DNA from: Xenorhabdus eapokensis
GTDB lineage: Bacteria; Pseudomonadota; Gammaproteobacteria; Enterobacterales; Enterobacteriaceae
Length of the DNA: 64,000 nt
Reading direction: 5' to 3'
Assembly: GCF_001908105.1 (NCBI RefSeq)
Contig: NZ_MKGQ01000012.1
Coordinates: forward strand, 8,326-72,325
The notes beneath the pieces are model-generated. The model saw only the letters and a program-made list of their open reading frames with translations. It was not told the origin of the DNA and did no database searches. Numbering within the stretch: the stretch's first letter is position 1; each line of letters starts with the position of its first letter. Below are positions 9,197 through 17,496 of this stretch, in pieces. The translations under genes were made by a program, and so were the position numbers.

Positions 9197-9619
9197 TTAG
9201 TTATACTGCTGCTCAAACCAGCTTTCCAGAATAATAACAGCGGAAGTGGCATCAACCTTACTTTTATTCAGCGCCTTGTAGCCACCGTGATCAAACAGGT
9301 GAGAGCGTGCTTCCACCGTGGTCAATCGTTCATCGTGCAGTTCAACTTGTACCCCGAAACGCCCGTGTATTCGGTTGGCGAATTTGCGGGCTTGTGCAGT
9401 AACAGGTTGTTCTGTGCCATCCATATTGAGAGGCAGACCAACAATAACCAAATCGGGCTGCCACTCTTTAAGTAGTTTCCCAATAAGTTCCCAATTGGGA
9501 GAACCTTCGTTGGCTTTGAAAGAGGTTAATGTTCTGGCTGTACCTGTGATTTCTTGCCCGATGGCAGCCCCAATACTGCGGGTTCCAAAATCAAAAGCAA
9601 TGATTGTACGGTTTTTCAT
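9197..9619 (-). CDS. ruvX: RuvX/YqgF, Holliday junction resolvase-like 16S rRNA maturation nuclease
   Basis: 140 residues. RNase H-like fold with [16 protein letters not shown] (residues 5-20) carrying the first catalytic Asp, [13 protein letters not shown] in the centre and DERLTT (about 101-106) and a late SKVDATSA with the other acidic residues. The protein acts in processing of the 5' end of 16S rRNA. Its ATG overlaps the stop of yqgE by one base (TGATG), indicating translational coupling; the gshB-yqgE-ruvX order is the conserved enterobacterial one. Confidence 0.95.
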   Translation of the reverse strand: MKNRTIIAFDFGTRSIGAAIGQEITGTARTLTSFKANEGSPNWELIGKLLKEWQPDLVIVGLPLNMDGTEQPVTAQARKFANRIHGRFGVQVELHDERLTTVEARSHLFDHGGYKALNKSKVDATSAVIILESWFEQQYN

Positions 9620-10182
9620 CAGGCGTGTCCTGCTTGTGGTGAGAGATTATCAATATTAACCCCCAGCAAAGAAGCCGCTTCACGCCAGCGGATAGCAATA
9701 GGGATATCAAAAATGATAGAAGGATCAGCGCTGACAGTCAGCCAACTGTTTTCCATAATTTCCCTTTCCAACTGACCGGCTTCCCAACTTGAGTATCCAA
9801 GGGTCATTAAAATATTTTTCGGTTGGCGTGATGTACCCAGGGCTTCCAGCACATCCTTGGATGTCGTGATCATAGTGTGTTCAGAAATCTGAATACTGGA
9901 ACTGAAACCTGATTGCGGCGTATGCAAAATAAAACCGTGCTCCTCAGACAGAGGGCCGCCAGCCATCACTGGCCGATTGAGATTTATCGTACTGTCTTTA
10001 TCTTTAGGAACGATATCTAATTTTTGCAAAATACTTTGGATAGAAACTTGGGCTATTGGCTTATTGATAACTAATCCCATTGCCCCGTTTTGATCATGTT
10101 CGCAGATATAAACCACGGAACGATTGAAATAAGGATCAGAGAGCGAAGGCATGGCAATAAGAAAATGATGCTGTAGGTTCAT
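9619..10182 (-). CDS. yqgE: YqgE, UPF0301/DUF179 protein
   Basis: 187 residues from the ATG at 10182, starting [19 protein letters not shown], the invariant start of the YqgE family; a longer in-frame start would add 25 residues absent from homologues. The family hallmarks [16 protein letters not shown] and [13 protein letters not shown] (about 68-80) are intact. The function is unknown. It is sandwiched between gshB and ruvX and overlaps ruvX by one base. Confidence 0.93.
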   Translation of the reverse strand: MNLQHHFLIAMPSLSDPYFNRSVVYICEHDQNGAMGLVINKPIAQVSIQSILQKLDIVPKDKDSTINLNRPVMAGGPLSEEHGFILHTPQSGFSSSIQISEHTMITTSKDVLEALGTSRQPKNILMTLGYSSWEAGQLEREIMENSWLTVSADPSIIFDIPIAIRWREAASLLGVNIDNLSPQAGHA

Positions 10183-10222
10183 GTGTTTTCTGATAATTAT
10201 TTTGGCAATATAAGAATGACTG

Positions 10223-10239
10223 GCCCACAGTATGTGGGC
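10223..10239. terminator. Short hairpin between gshB and yqgE
   Basis: GCCCACA (10223-10229) and TGTGGGC (10233-10239) form a 7-bp perfect stem with a 3-base loop. No T-run follows on the minus strand, so it may be a processing or attenuation hairpin and not a full terminator. Confidence 0.4.
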
Positions 10240-10289
10240 TCTTATTATAAATGGCAAATATTGTCAGGAAACGAACGTTGTTTGGCCTG

Positions 10290-11249
10290 TTATGCGACCT
10301 GTTTTTCCAATCGTTTTTCGATAGCATCCATCAGCATGCCAGTAATGGAGATGTCTGGGAATGCCGCTTCTATTTCACGTACACAGGTTGGGCTGGTGAC
10401 GTTGATTTCAGTTAAACGATCGCCAATGATATCCAGCCCAACAAAAATTAATCCTTTCTCTTTTAATACAGGAGCAACTGCGCGGGCAATTGCCCAATCG
10501 CTTTCTGACAATGGGCGTGCTTCTCCACGGCCACCTGCCGCCAGATTACCACGAGTTTCTCCTTGAGCAGGGATACGGGCAAGACAATAAGGTACAGGTT
10601 CACCATCAACAACCAGTACGCGTTTATCTCCCTCTTTAATAGCAGGCAGAAAATTTTGTGCCATACAATAACGAGTGCCATGTTCAGTCAGCGTTTCAAT
10701 AATAACACCGACATTGGCGTCGTCTTGTTTTAAACGGAAGATGGAAGCCCCCCCCATACCATCTAAAGGCTTAAAAATAACATCGCTATGTTTTTTATGG
10801 AATTCGCGTAATTTTTTGGCATTGCGGGTGACTAGCGTATCGGGTGTCAATTCCGGAAACCAGGCAGTAAACAGCTTTTCATTACAGTCGCGCAGGCTTT
10901 GGGGCTTATTAACGATCAGGCTGCCTTTGGCTTCTGCTCTTTCCAGAATATAGGTTGCATAGATGTATTCAGTATCAAAAGGCGGATCTTTGCGCATTAA
11001 AATAACTTGCAAGGTATCGAGAGCGATTTCTTGCTCACTGCCAAACTGATACCACTGTTGGGGATTTTCTTCTACCGTGAGTAAACGTGTGTGGGCGCGA
11101 GCCTCTCCTTGATGCAGGTAGAGATCATGCATTTCCATATAATGGATTTCCCATCCGCGTTTTTGTGCTTCCAACAGCATGGCAAAACTAGTGTCTTTCT
11201 TGATGTTGATGGATGAAATAGGATCCATCACAATACCGAGCTTGATCAT
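10290..11249 (-). CDS. gshB: GshB, glutathione synthetase
   Basis: 319 residues, the standard length. It begins MIKLGIVMDPISSINIKKDTSFAMLLEAQ and contains the ATP-grasp segments DVIFKPLDGMGGASIFRL (central) and the metal-binding end FVGLDIIGDRLTEINVTSPTCVREI (about 273-297). It joins glycine to gamma-glutamylcysteine using ATP to make glutathione. It lies 9 bases after rsmE on the same strand and upstream of yqgE, as in E. coli. Confidence 0.97.
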   Translation of the reverse strand: MIKLGIVMDPISSINIKKDTSFAMLLEAQKRGWEIHYMEMHDLYLHQGEARAHTRLLTVEENPQQWYQFGSEQEIALDTLQVILMRKDPPFDTEYIYATYILERAEAKGSLIVNKPQSLRDCNEKLFTAWFPELTPDTLVTRNAKKLREFHKKHSDVIFKPLDGMGGASIFRLKQDDANVGVIIETLTEHGTRYCMAQNFLPAIKEGDKRVLVVDGEPVPYCLARIPAQGETRGNLAAGGRGEARPLSESDWAIARAVAPVLKEKGLIFVGLDIIGDRLTEINVTSPTCVREIEAAFPDISITGMLMDAIEKRLEKQVA

Positions 11250-11258
11250 TTTTTCTCC

Positions 11259-11990
11259 TTAACCCAGGTCACCAAAACGTACTTGCAATGCGGTAATTGC
11301 AGTGAGTGCCGTCGTTTCTGTCCTCAGGACACGAGGCCCTAACAGGATATCAGTAAACTGATATTTTGCTGTCATTTCTATTTCTTCGGCAGATAATCCC
11401 CCTTCAGGTCCAATCAGCAGGCGCACTTTTTCCACAGGAAGTGGGAGGGTATTGATGCTATGGCTGGCACGGGGATGCAAATTCAATTTTAGGCTGCCAT
11501 CGTTTTCTGCACACCAGCTTTCAAGTGGCATAACGGGACGGATTTCAGGGATCCGGTTACGTCCGCATTGCTCACAGGCAGAAATGGCAATTTTTTTCCA
11601 TTGTTGTAATTTCTTTTCCAATCTTTCTGTATCCAGTTTTACACCACAACGTTCAGACAGAAGTGGGGTAATCGTGTTGACACCCAACTCAACAGATTTT
11701 TGGATTGTAAATTCCATTTTTTCACCACGGGACATGACCTGCCCCAGATGCAGGTTCAGTGGTGATTCATGATCAGATAATTTGCCATCAAGGATAGTCG
11801 CTCTAATCGTTTTTTTACTGGCTTCCGTGATTACTGCATCAAAAACTTGATTACTGCCATCAAAGAGTTGTAATGCTTGCCCGTTACTCATTCTAAGCAC
11901 GCGACCAATGTGATTGGCAGCATCATCACTCAAATAAATATCCGCTCCTGTTGTAAGCAGTTCAGGGTGATAGATGCGGGGTATTCGCAT
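11259..11990 (-). CDS. rsmE: RsmE, 16S rRNA m3U1498 methyltransferase
   Basis: 243 residues. N-terminal PUA-like domain beginning [12 protein letters not shown] and a C-terminal SPOUT (trefoil-knot) domain with the signature [15 protein letters not shown] (about 191-205) and [17 protein letters not shown] (about 216-232). It methylates U1498 of 16S rRNA with S-adenosylmethionine. It is the first gene of the rsmE-gshB-yqgE-ruvX run. Confidence 0.96.
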   Translation of the reverse strand: MRIPRIYHPELLTTGADIYLSDDAANHIGRVLRMSNGQALQLFDGSNQVFDAVITEASKKTIRATILDGKLSDHESPLNLHLGQVMSRGEKMEFTIQKSVELGVNTITPLLSERCGVKLDTERLEKKLQQWKKIAISACEQCGRNRIPEIRPVMPLESWCAENDGSLKLNLHPRASHSINTLPLPVEKVRLLIGPEGGLSAEEIEMTAKYQFTDILLGPRVLRTETTALTAITALQVRFGDLG

Positions 11991-12282
11991 ATTTTTCTTT
12001 CCTTCTTTTTCCGGATTCTTCCGGCATGGCGCAAACAGTCACATAACAAAGTTGATTCATTGCCATGATAAATGAGTGCTGTTTGCGTGATCAAGTTATC
12101 TCTTGGTTTAAGGGATACAAGAGATCTCCTTGCGAGCTGGTTCGCATATTGATTTTATAAATGCGTTTTTAGCTAAATTTTTATTGCCAATAACCTGAAC
12201 GAAAAATTAGTATTCATCTTGTTCTGATTGAGGTCAGGAAATAAGGAAAGAAGACGGTAACAGGGATGTTTTTTATAAATTG

Positions 12283-12786
12283 ATGTTAATTTTTTCACAG
12301 ATGAAAAGAAGGAAGAATTCCATTTTAATTGACGTAGATTATATAATAATTATGTTTTTCTGTAGTACCTTATTGCTATTGGCCGTTATCGATATTAAAA
12401 CGTATTGCTTGCCAGATATTATCACTCTTCCTTTATTATGGCTTGGGCTTTTAGTTAATATTGATGGTGATTTGGTTTCGATAAAAAGTGCAATATACGG
12501 TGCCATATCAGGGTATCTTTTTTTATGGTTTTTGTATTGGTTGTGTCGATATCTCTTAAATAAGGAAGGAATAGGTTATGGTGATCTCAAATTAACCGCG
12601 GCAATTGGTGCCTGGTTGGGTGTGGAAATGATACCAATGTTGATGCTAATGGCATCATTATCTGGATTGTTTGGGTTTATAATAATTGGAGCGAAAAGAA
12701 AATCTTTTCCTGAATTTATCGCATTTGGCCCTTATTTATGTTTATCCGCAATAATATTGCTGGGGTATGGTATTGGTAGAATATAA
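12283..12786 (+). CDS. Short A24-family prepilin peptidase
   Basis: 167 residues from the ATG at 12283 (an ATG at 12301 is also possible; neither has a strong ribosome-binding site). Five or six hydrophobic segments are visible. Both catalytic aspartates of the type IV prepilin peptidase (TFPP) family are present: the first in LAVIDIKTYCLPD and the second in the GYGDLK signature. The N-terminal cysteine-containing methyltransferase domain of full-length PilD/GspO (about 280 aa) is absent, so this is the short, peptidase-only type. It would cleave the leader of type IV-pilin-like proteins at the inner membrane. No pilin gene is adjacent. AT-rich codon use differs slightly from its neighbours. 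Confidence 0.8.
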   Translation: MLIFSQMKRRKNSILIDVDYIIIMFFCSTLLLLAVIDIKTYCLPDIITLPLLWLGLLVNIDGDLVSIKSAIYGAISGYLFLWFLYWLCRYLLNKEGIGYGDLKLTAAIGAWLGVEMIPMLMLMASLSGLFGFIIIGAKRKSFPEFIAFGPYLCLSAIILLGYGIGRI

Positions 12787-13134
12787 TATTAATCTGCAAG
12801 GTGGAAAGTTAATAAAAAGTGAGATTTTTATTCAAGCTGATTTATTAGGTTGTCGACTATTACTCAATTGCTCACAACTTAAATTTATTGTGTGTTTCAA
12901 TTTATTAAAAGTAGCTAAATATCACGTCAATTAAAAAAATAACCATGTTTGTTTAATAGGCTTTTTGATTATTAAAATCAGTATTTAATTGGTTTTTGTA
13001 TGGGGGTGAATATAAGGTATTAAAATGGAATTTGATACAAGTGTTATTAATAATTAATGCTGAGGGTTTGTTTTTTATTTAATGTGTTGGAGTCATTGAA
13101 ATTAAATAGGGAAGTTTCATTAAGATAATTTTTC
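12787..13134. other. AT-rich gene-free stretch
   Basis: About 350 bases, very AT-rich, between the prepilin peptidase and the terminator of the MBL-fold gene. I see no convincing reading frame, RNA gene or repeat in it. Confidence 0.6.
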
Positions 13135-13175
13135 AAATATTGCGGCCGCTACTATCCGTAACGCCCGCAATATTT
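13135..13175 (-). terminator. Terminator hairpin of the MBL-fold gene
   Basis: AAATATTGCGG (13135-13145) pairs perfectly with CCGCAATATTT (13165-13175), an 11-bp stem with a 19-base loop, starting just after the stop of the minus-strand gene at 13181. An AT-rich tail follows on the minus strand. Confidence 0.65.
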
Positions 13176-13180
13176 TCAAC

Positions 13181-14068
13181 TTACTGAGGCCACTTCATTT
13201 CGCCTTTTAATACTTTGGCACTTAACTCAAGGCTGGATTCGTCAGCCAGATCCGGATAGTGTTTTTTCATGGCTGTAATTAGTGCATTGGAATCTTTTGC
13301 TTTCGGTAATTCTTTTTCCAATGTGGTCAGATAATTCTGTGTGAAAGTTACTGAATTCAACGTCATGGATGAATTCCCCAGATAGTGACCTGGTACAACA
13401 GTTTTAGGTTGCAAACTCTTGATGCGATCCAATGTTTGTTGCCAATGTTGGCGTGATGCTTTGGTCTGGGTATCCGCAGTCCAGACATGGATATGGTCAG
13501 AAACAGTGACACCACCAACAACTGCTTTCAGTTGAGGGATCCAGACAAAAGTACGATCTGCCGCTGGGCCATCTAAACCTTCAACAATCAGTTTTTCACC
13601 ATCAACAGTGAAGGAATTTCCTTTCAGTGGCTCTGGTACGACGATCTTTTTGGGTGCCTGGTCTGCAAGAATTCCACTCCAATAAGTCAGCTTACCATCT
13701 TTGGTTTCATTGATCGCTTTGATGGTTTCTGGTGATGCGATAACTTTGGCGTCAGGGAAAGCTTCGGTGATCACATCAAGACCAAAATAAAAATCAGGAT
13801 CGGATTGGCTGATATAGATCGTTGTTAGTTTTTTACCTGTTTGCTGGATCATTTTTACCAGCTCTTGGGCATCATTTTTCTTAAATTGGGCATCGATCAG
13901 AACAACTTCATGATCACCACTAATAATTTCAGAAGAAACAGGGAAGACACCTTTCTCGCCTGGATTGTAGACATCTAATTTCAGATCTGTTGCTTGAGCC
14001 AGTGATGCTATCCCCAGGGAGAGTGTCGCTGCCAGAGCGATATTTAATGTTGTTTTGCGAGCCATCAT
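13181..14068 (-). CDS. Periplasmic MBL-fold protein with degenerate metal-binding motif
   Basis: About 295 residues from the ATG pair at 14068/14065, which has an AGGA 8-11 bases upstream. The start gives a clean signal peptide (basic MMARKTTLN, hydrophobic core, ending SLAQATD). The remaining sequence has a metallo-beta-lactamase fold: IISGDHEVVLIDAQ, then TTIYISQSDPDFYFGLDVI where HxHxDH is normally found, and VVPGHYLGN near residue 225. The canonical HxHxDH is replaced by SQSDPD, so at least two metal-binding histidines are missing. It could be a lactonase-like or binding protein with altered or lost metal use. A LysR gene starts divergently 139 bases away and may regulate it. Confidence 0.75.
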   Translation of the reverse strand: MMARKTTLNIALAATLSLGIASLAQATDLKLDVYNPGEKGVFPVSSEIISGDHEVVLIDAQFKKNDAQELVKMIQQTGKKLTTIYISQSDPDFYFGLDVITEAFPDAKVIASPETIKAINETKDGKLTYWSGILADQAPKKIVVPEPLKGNSFTVDGEKLIVEGLDGPAADRTFVWIPQLKAVVGGVTVSDHIHVWTADTQTKASRQHWQQTLDRIKSLQPKTVVPGHYLGNSSMTLNSVTFTQNYLTTLEKELPKAKDSNALITAMKKHYPDLADESSLELSAKVLKGEMKWPQ

Positions 14069-14206
14069 CGAATTCCTGTACCAAAATGCGTGTTTGCTTG
14101 AATAGTATGTATGATAAGTTGCGTATTTCGATTTAAAAACCCCATAATCAGCAACTATTTGTTGCATAAATCGATCGAATTAGAAGTAAAAAATAGGTTG
14201 GACGAA

Positions 14207-15121
14207 ATGGATAGGATCACCGCAGCACAAGTGTTTATTACGATTGTCGAACAGGGTAGCCTCATCGCAGCCGCAGAGCGATTGGATATGTCGAGGGCAA
14301 TGGTATCGCGGTATTTGGCTGAAATGGAAAAGTGGGCAGGAGTTCGCTTATTGCATCGTACAACACGTAAAATTAGCCTCACTTCGGCGGGAGAGAGTGC
14401 TTATCAACGCAGCTTTAAGTTAATGGAATTAGCAGAAGAAATGCCTGTACAGCAAGCGCTGGAAGCACAAACCTTGCGAGGATTGTTGCGTGTAAGTTGT
14501 TCCCAATCGTTGGCTATCAGTGCATTGGCGGTTGCCATGCCTGAATTTATGCGGATATATCCACACATTGCCGTCAATTTGCAAATGAATAATAAAGTTG
14601 TCAATTTGATAGAAGAACGCATTGATTTGGCGATCCGTATTACCAATAATCTGGAGCCGAATCTGATCGCTCGTCCATTATCGACTTGCCATTCCGTTGT
14701 TTGTGCTGCGCCTTCTTATTTAGCGGAAAAATCTACTCCCAATAATCCTATGGATTTAACATCACATAACTGCCTGACCTATAACTTTTTCGGCAAAAGT
14801 TTATGGGTATTTGAAAAACAGCATGAGCACTATTCCGTTCCTGTCAGTGGTACGTTAAGTGCCAATGAATCGACGGTATTAATGGAAGCTGCTTTGCAGG
14901 GCGCCGGAATTGCCATGCAGCCTTACTATTCAGTTTCTTCTTATTTGATGTCAGGGCAGTTGGTTGAGTTGCTGCCTGATTACCAACCTCAAGCAATGGG
15001 GATCTATGGCATTTATACCAGCCGCCAGAATATGCCAGCGCCTTTGCGGGCACTGTTGGATTTTCTGGTGGATTGGTTTGCTACATCACCTCACTGGCAG
15101 CAATTAATGTTGAAACGCTAA
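14207..15121 (+). CDS. LysR-family transcriptional regulator
   Basis: 304 residues from the ATG at 14207 (AGG at 14195-14197 upstream), giving MDRITAAQVFITIVEQGSL, the usual N-terminus. The HTH is at about residues 18-37 (IAAAERLDMSRAMVSRYLAE) with wing RTTRKISLTSAG. The rest is a substrate-binding domain of the CrgA/AaeR-like branch. It is divergent from the MBL-fold gene and convergent with the lysA regulator, whose 3' end it overlaps by 18 bases. The inducer is unknown; regulation of the MBL-fold gene is inferred from position. Confidence 0.87.
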   Translation: MDRITAAQVFITIVEQGSLIAAAERLDMSRAMVSRYLAEMEKWAGVRLLHRTTRKISLTSAGESAYQRSFKLMELAEEMPVQQALEAQTLRGLLRVSCSQSLAISALAVAMPEFMRIYPHIAVNLQMNNKVVNLIEERIDLAIRITNNLEPNLIARPLSTCHSVVCAAPSYLAEKSTPNNPMDLTSHNCLTYNFFGKSLWVFEKQHEHYSVPVSGTLSANESTVLMEAALQGAGIAMQPYYSVSSYLMSGQLVELLPDYQPQAMGIYGIYTSRQNMPAPLRALLDFLVDWFATSPHWQQLMLKR

Positions 15122-16033
15122 TGTCAATTTTTCGGCAAATAGAGCAGCCTGTTGTTTTAAATGGGTAATGAAAGCCTCAACGGGTTCTGAGGAGGGACGA
15201 TGTATGGGTTTGATTAGACTTACTGTGAATGGAATATCGATACTGAATGGCCGAATGCAAATTTTTGCGCTGTTATCTAAATAATCCAATGCAGTTAGCG
15301 GATTTACGATGGATAGACCAATGCCTTCGTTAATCATGGCACAAATTGAGGCTGCGCTATGGGTTTCCATGATCATGTTGCGATTGATTTGATGCTCAGT
15401 AAAGATTGTATCAATGAGTTGCCTGTAACTGTCTGTGATCGAGAGGCTGATAAATTTTTGATTGTGAAAATCTGCTGGCGTCAGTTGTGATTTTTGACCG
15501 AGAGGATGATTTACAGGTAAGACACAAACTTCATTTAAGGTTATCAATGTTTCTCGCTCAGTACCTGCTGGTGTCTGCAAATGTTCGGTTAAGCCAATAT
15601 CATAGCGCTGTGCTGAAAGCCATTCTTCCAATAAGGGAGACTCTTGCGGAATGATGGTCAGTTTGGCTTCAGGATAATGTTCGATAAAACTGCAACAGGC
15701 TTTTGGCAGCAGGGATTGGGAAAACATTGGCAGGCAAGCGACGGATAATTGCGCCTGTTCAAATTGTCGGATACTGTCAGCCGCGTTGATGATTCTTTCC
15801 AGCCCATAATAAGAGCGCTGCACTTCCTCAAATAACCGTAATCCTTGCGCGGTAGGAAACAGGCGGCCTTTGATTCGATCAAACAATTTAAATTTTAATA
15901 ATTGTTCAAGGCGTGCCAGTTCACGGCTGACGGTAGGTTGGGATGTTTTCAGTAATAATGCCGCGTCAGTCAGGTTCTTAGTCGTCATTACAGCATGGAA
16001 AATTTCAATGTGTCGCCATGAGCAGGAGTGCAT
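15104..16033 (-). CDS. lysR: LysR, activator of lysA
   Basis: 309 residues starting MHSCSWRHIEIFHAVMTTKNLTDAALLLKTSQPTVSRELARLE, closely resembling LysR, the founder of the family, with the HTH at about 20-39. The C-terminal domain (about 90-300) senses diaminopimelate or lysine. It is transcribed divergently from lysA with 131 bases between the starts, the same arrangement as in E. coli, where LysR plus diaminopimelate activates lysA and represses lysR. Its last 18 bases overlap the convergent LysR-type gene. Confidence 0.93.
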   Translation of the reverse strand: MHSCSWRHIEIFHAVMTTKNLTDAALLLKTSQPTVSRELARLEQLLKFKLFDRIKGRLFPTAQGLRLFEEVQRSYYGLERIINAADSIRQFEQAQLSVACLPMFSQSLLPKACCSFIEHYPEAKLTIIPQESPLLEEWLSAQRYDIGLTEHLQTPAGTERETLITLNEVCVLPVNHPLGQKSQLTPADFHNQKFISLSITDSYRQLIDTIFTEHQINRNMIMETHSAASICAMINEGIGLSIVNPLTALDYLDNSAKICIRPFSIDIPFTVSLIKPIHRPSSEPVEAFITHLKQQAALFAEKLTLAFQH

Positions 16034-16164
16034 GTCTTATCTCTTTGGGTGAAAAATAGACATAACGATATCATAAATGAATAGATTGTGGCTAAATGGA
16101 TATTTTTCTTCCTGCTTTATTATTGTCAATAATGAAGGATCTACTGATTTTGTGGGGCGCTTCA

Positions 16165-17427
16165 ATGACTATATCGAGCTTTACTCATGACTCAGGGAAA
16201 CATTTTACCCCTGATGATCTACTCCGTTTGCCAATGCAGTACGGAACACCATTGTGGCTTTATGATGGCGATAGCATCATCAAACAAATCAAAAAATTAA
16301 AACAATTTGATGTCATTCGGTTCGCACAGAAAGCATGCTCCAATACCCATATTTTACGCTTGATGAGAGAGCAGGGTGTGAAAGTTGATGCAGTGTCATT
16401 GGGTGAAATAGAGCGGGCGCTTTATGCCGGTTTCAAACCTGGCCGCGATAAGTCAGAGATTGTGTTCACGGCGGATATGATTGATGAGGCAACATTGTCG
16501 CGTGTCATTGAACTGGATATTCCGGTCAATGCCGGTTCTATTGATATGTTGGCACAAATTGGTGAACGTCAGTCTGGTCATCCGGTATGGTTACGTATCA
16601 ATCCCGGATTTGGGCATGGGCATAGCCAAAAGACCAATACAGGCGGCGAAAATAGCAAACATGGGATCTGGTTTCAGGATCTCCCTCTGGCAATTGCAAA
16701 AATTCATCAATATGGTTTGAAATTAGTGGGACTGCATATGCACATTGGCTCAGGGGTGGATTATCAGCATCTCTCCAATGTCTGTAATGCTATGGTGGAG
16801 CAGGTCATGCTGTGCGGGGAGGATATCCAAGCTATTTCCGCAGGCGGTGGCTTATCTATTCCTTATAAGGACGGTGAAGAGTCAGTCGATACCGAACATT
16901 ATTACAGCTTGTGGCATGAGGCTCGTCAACGTATTGAGCAGCACCTGGGGCATCATATTGGGCTGGAAATTGAACCTGGGCGTTTTCTGGTTGCTGAGTC
17001 AGGGATCTTAATGGCGGAAGTACGGGCGGTTAAATCTATGGGGAATCGACATTATGTGCTGGTGGATGCGGGTTTTAATGACTTAATGCGTCCGGCGATG
17101 TATGGCAGTTATCACCCTATTTCTGTGTTGCCGGTAAACGCGCTACCGGAAACTACATTGTTAGAAACCATCGTTGCGGGGCCGCTATGTGAATCTGGTG
17201 ATGTGTTTACTCAATTGGAAGGCGGGGAGGTTGTATCACGTATGTTGCCTCATGTTAACGTCGGGGATTATCTGATTTTTCACGCTACCGGCGCTTACGG
17301 TGCTTCTATGTCTTCAAATTATAACAGCCGCCCTTTGATCCCTGAAATTTTGTTTACTGGCGGAAAAGCGCGTTTGATTCGTCGCCGCCAGACAATCGAA
17401 GAGCTGTTATCACTAGAATCCATTTAA
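16165..17427 (+). CDS. lysA: LysA, diaminopimelate decarboxylase
   Basis: 420 residues from the ATG at 16165, preceded by TGGGGCG; this start aligns with the known LysA N-terminus (TPDDLLRLPMQYGTPLWLYDGD), while earlier ATGs would add residues not in the family. The alanine-racemase-like barrel has the PLP lysine in VIRFAQKACSN (about residue 54) and HMHIGSG (about 193-199). It decarboxylates meso-diaminopimelate to lysine. The C-terminal CESGD motif (about 343) matches the substrate-binding cysteine region of the family. Confidence 0.96.
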   Translation: MTISSFTHDSGKHFTPDDLLRLPMQYGTPLWLYDGDSIIKQIKKLKQFDVIRFAQKACSNTHILRLMREQGVKVDAVSLGEIERALYAGFKPGRDKSEIVFTADMIDEATLSRVIELDIPVNAGSIDMLAQIGERQSGHPVWLRINPGFGHGHSQKTNTGGENSKHGIWFQDLPLAIAKIHQYGLKLVGLHMHIGSGVDYQHLSNVCNAMVEQVMLCGEDIQAISAGGGLSIPYKDGEESVDTEHYYSLWHEARQRIEQHLGHHIGLEIEPGRFLVAESGILMAEVRAVKSMGNRHYVLVDAGFNDLMRPAMYGSYHPISVLPVNALPETTLLETIVAGPLCESGDVFTQLEGGEVVSRMLPHVNVGDYLIFHATGAYGASMSSNYNSRPLIPEILFTGGKARLIRRRQTIEELLSLESI

Positions 17428-17432
17428 AATAA

Positions 17433-17460
17433 AAACGGGGCGCTGGTGCCCCGTTTCTTG
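17433..17460. terminator. Terminator between convergent lysA and fadE
   Basis: AAACGGGGC (17433-17441) and GCCCCGTTT (17448-17456) form a 9-bp stem with a 6-base loop, followed by CTTG. It can act in both directions. Confidence 0.85.
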
Positions 17461-17496
17461 TCCCATATTGGTATTAATCAGGTTTTTGGGTCAGCA

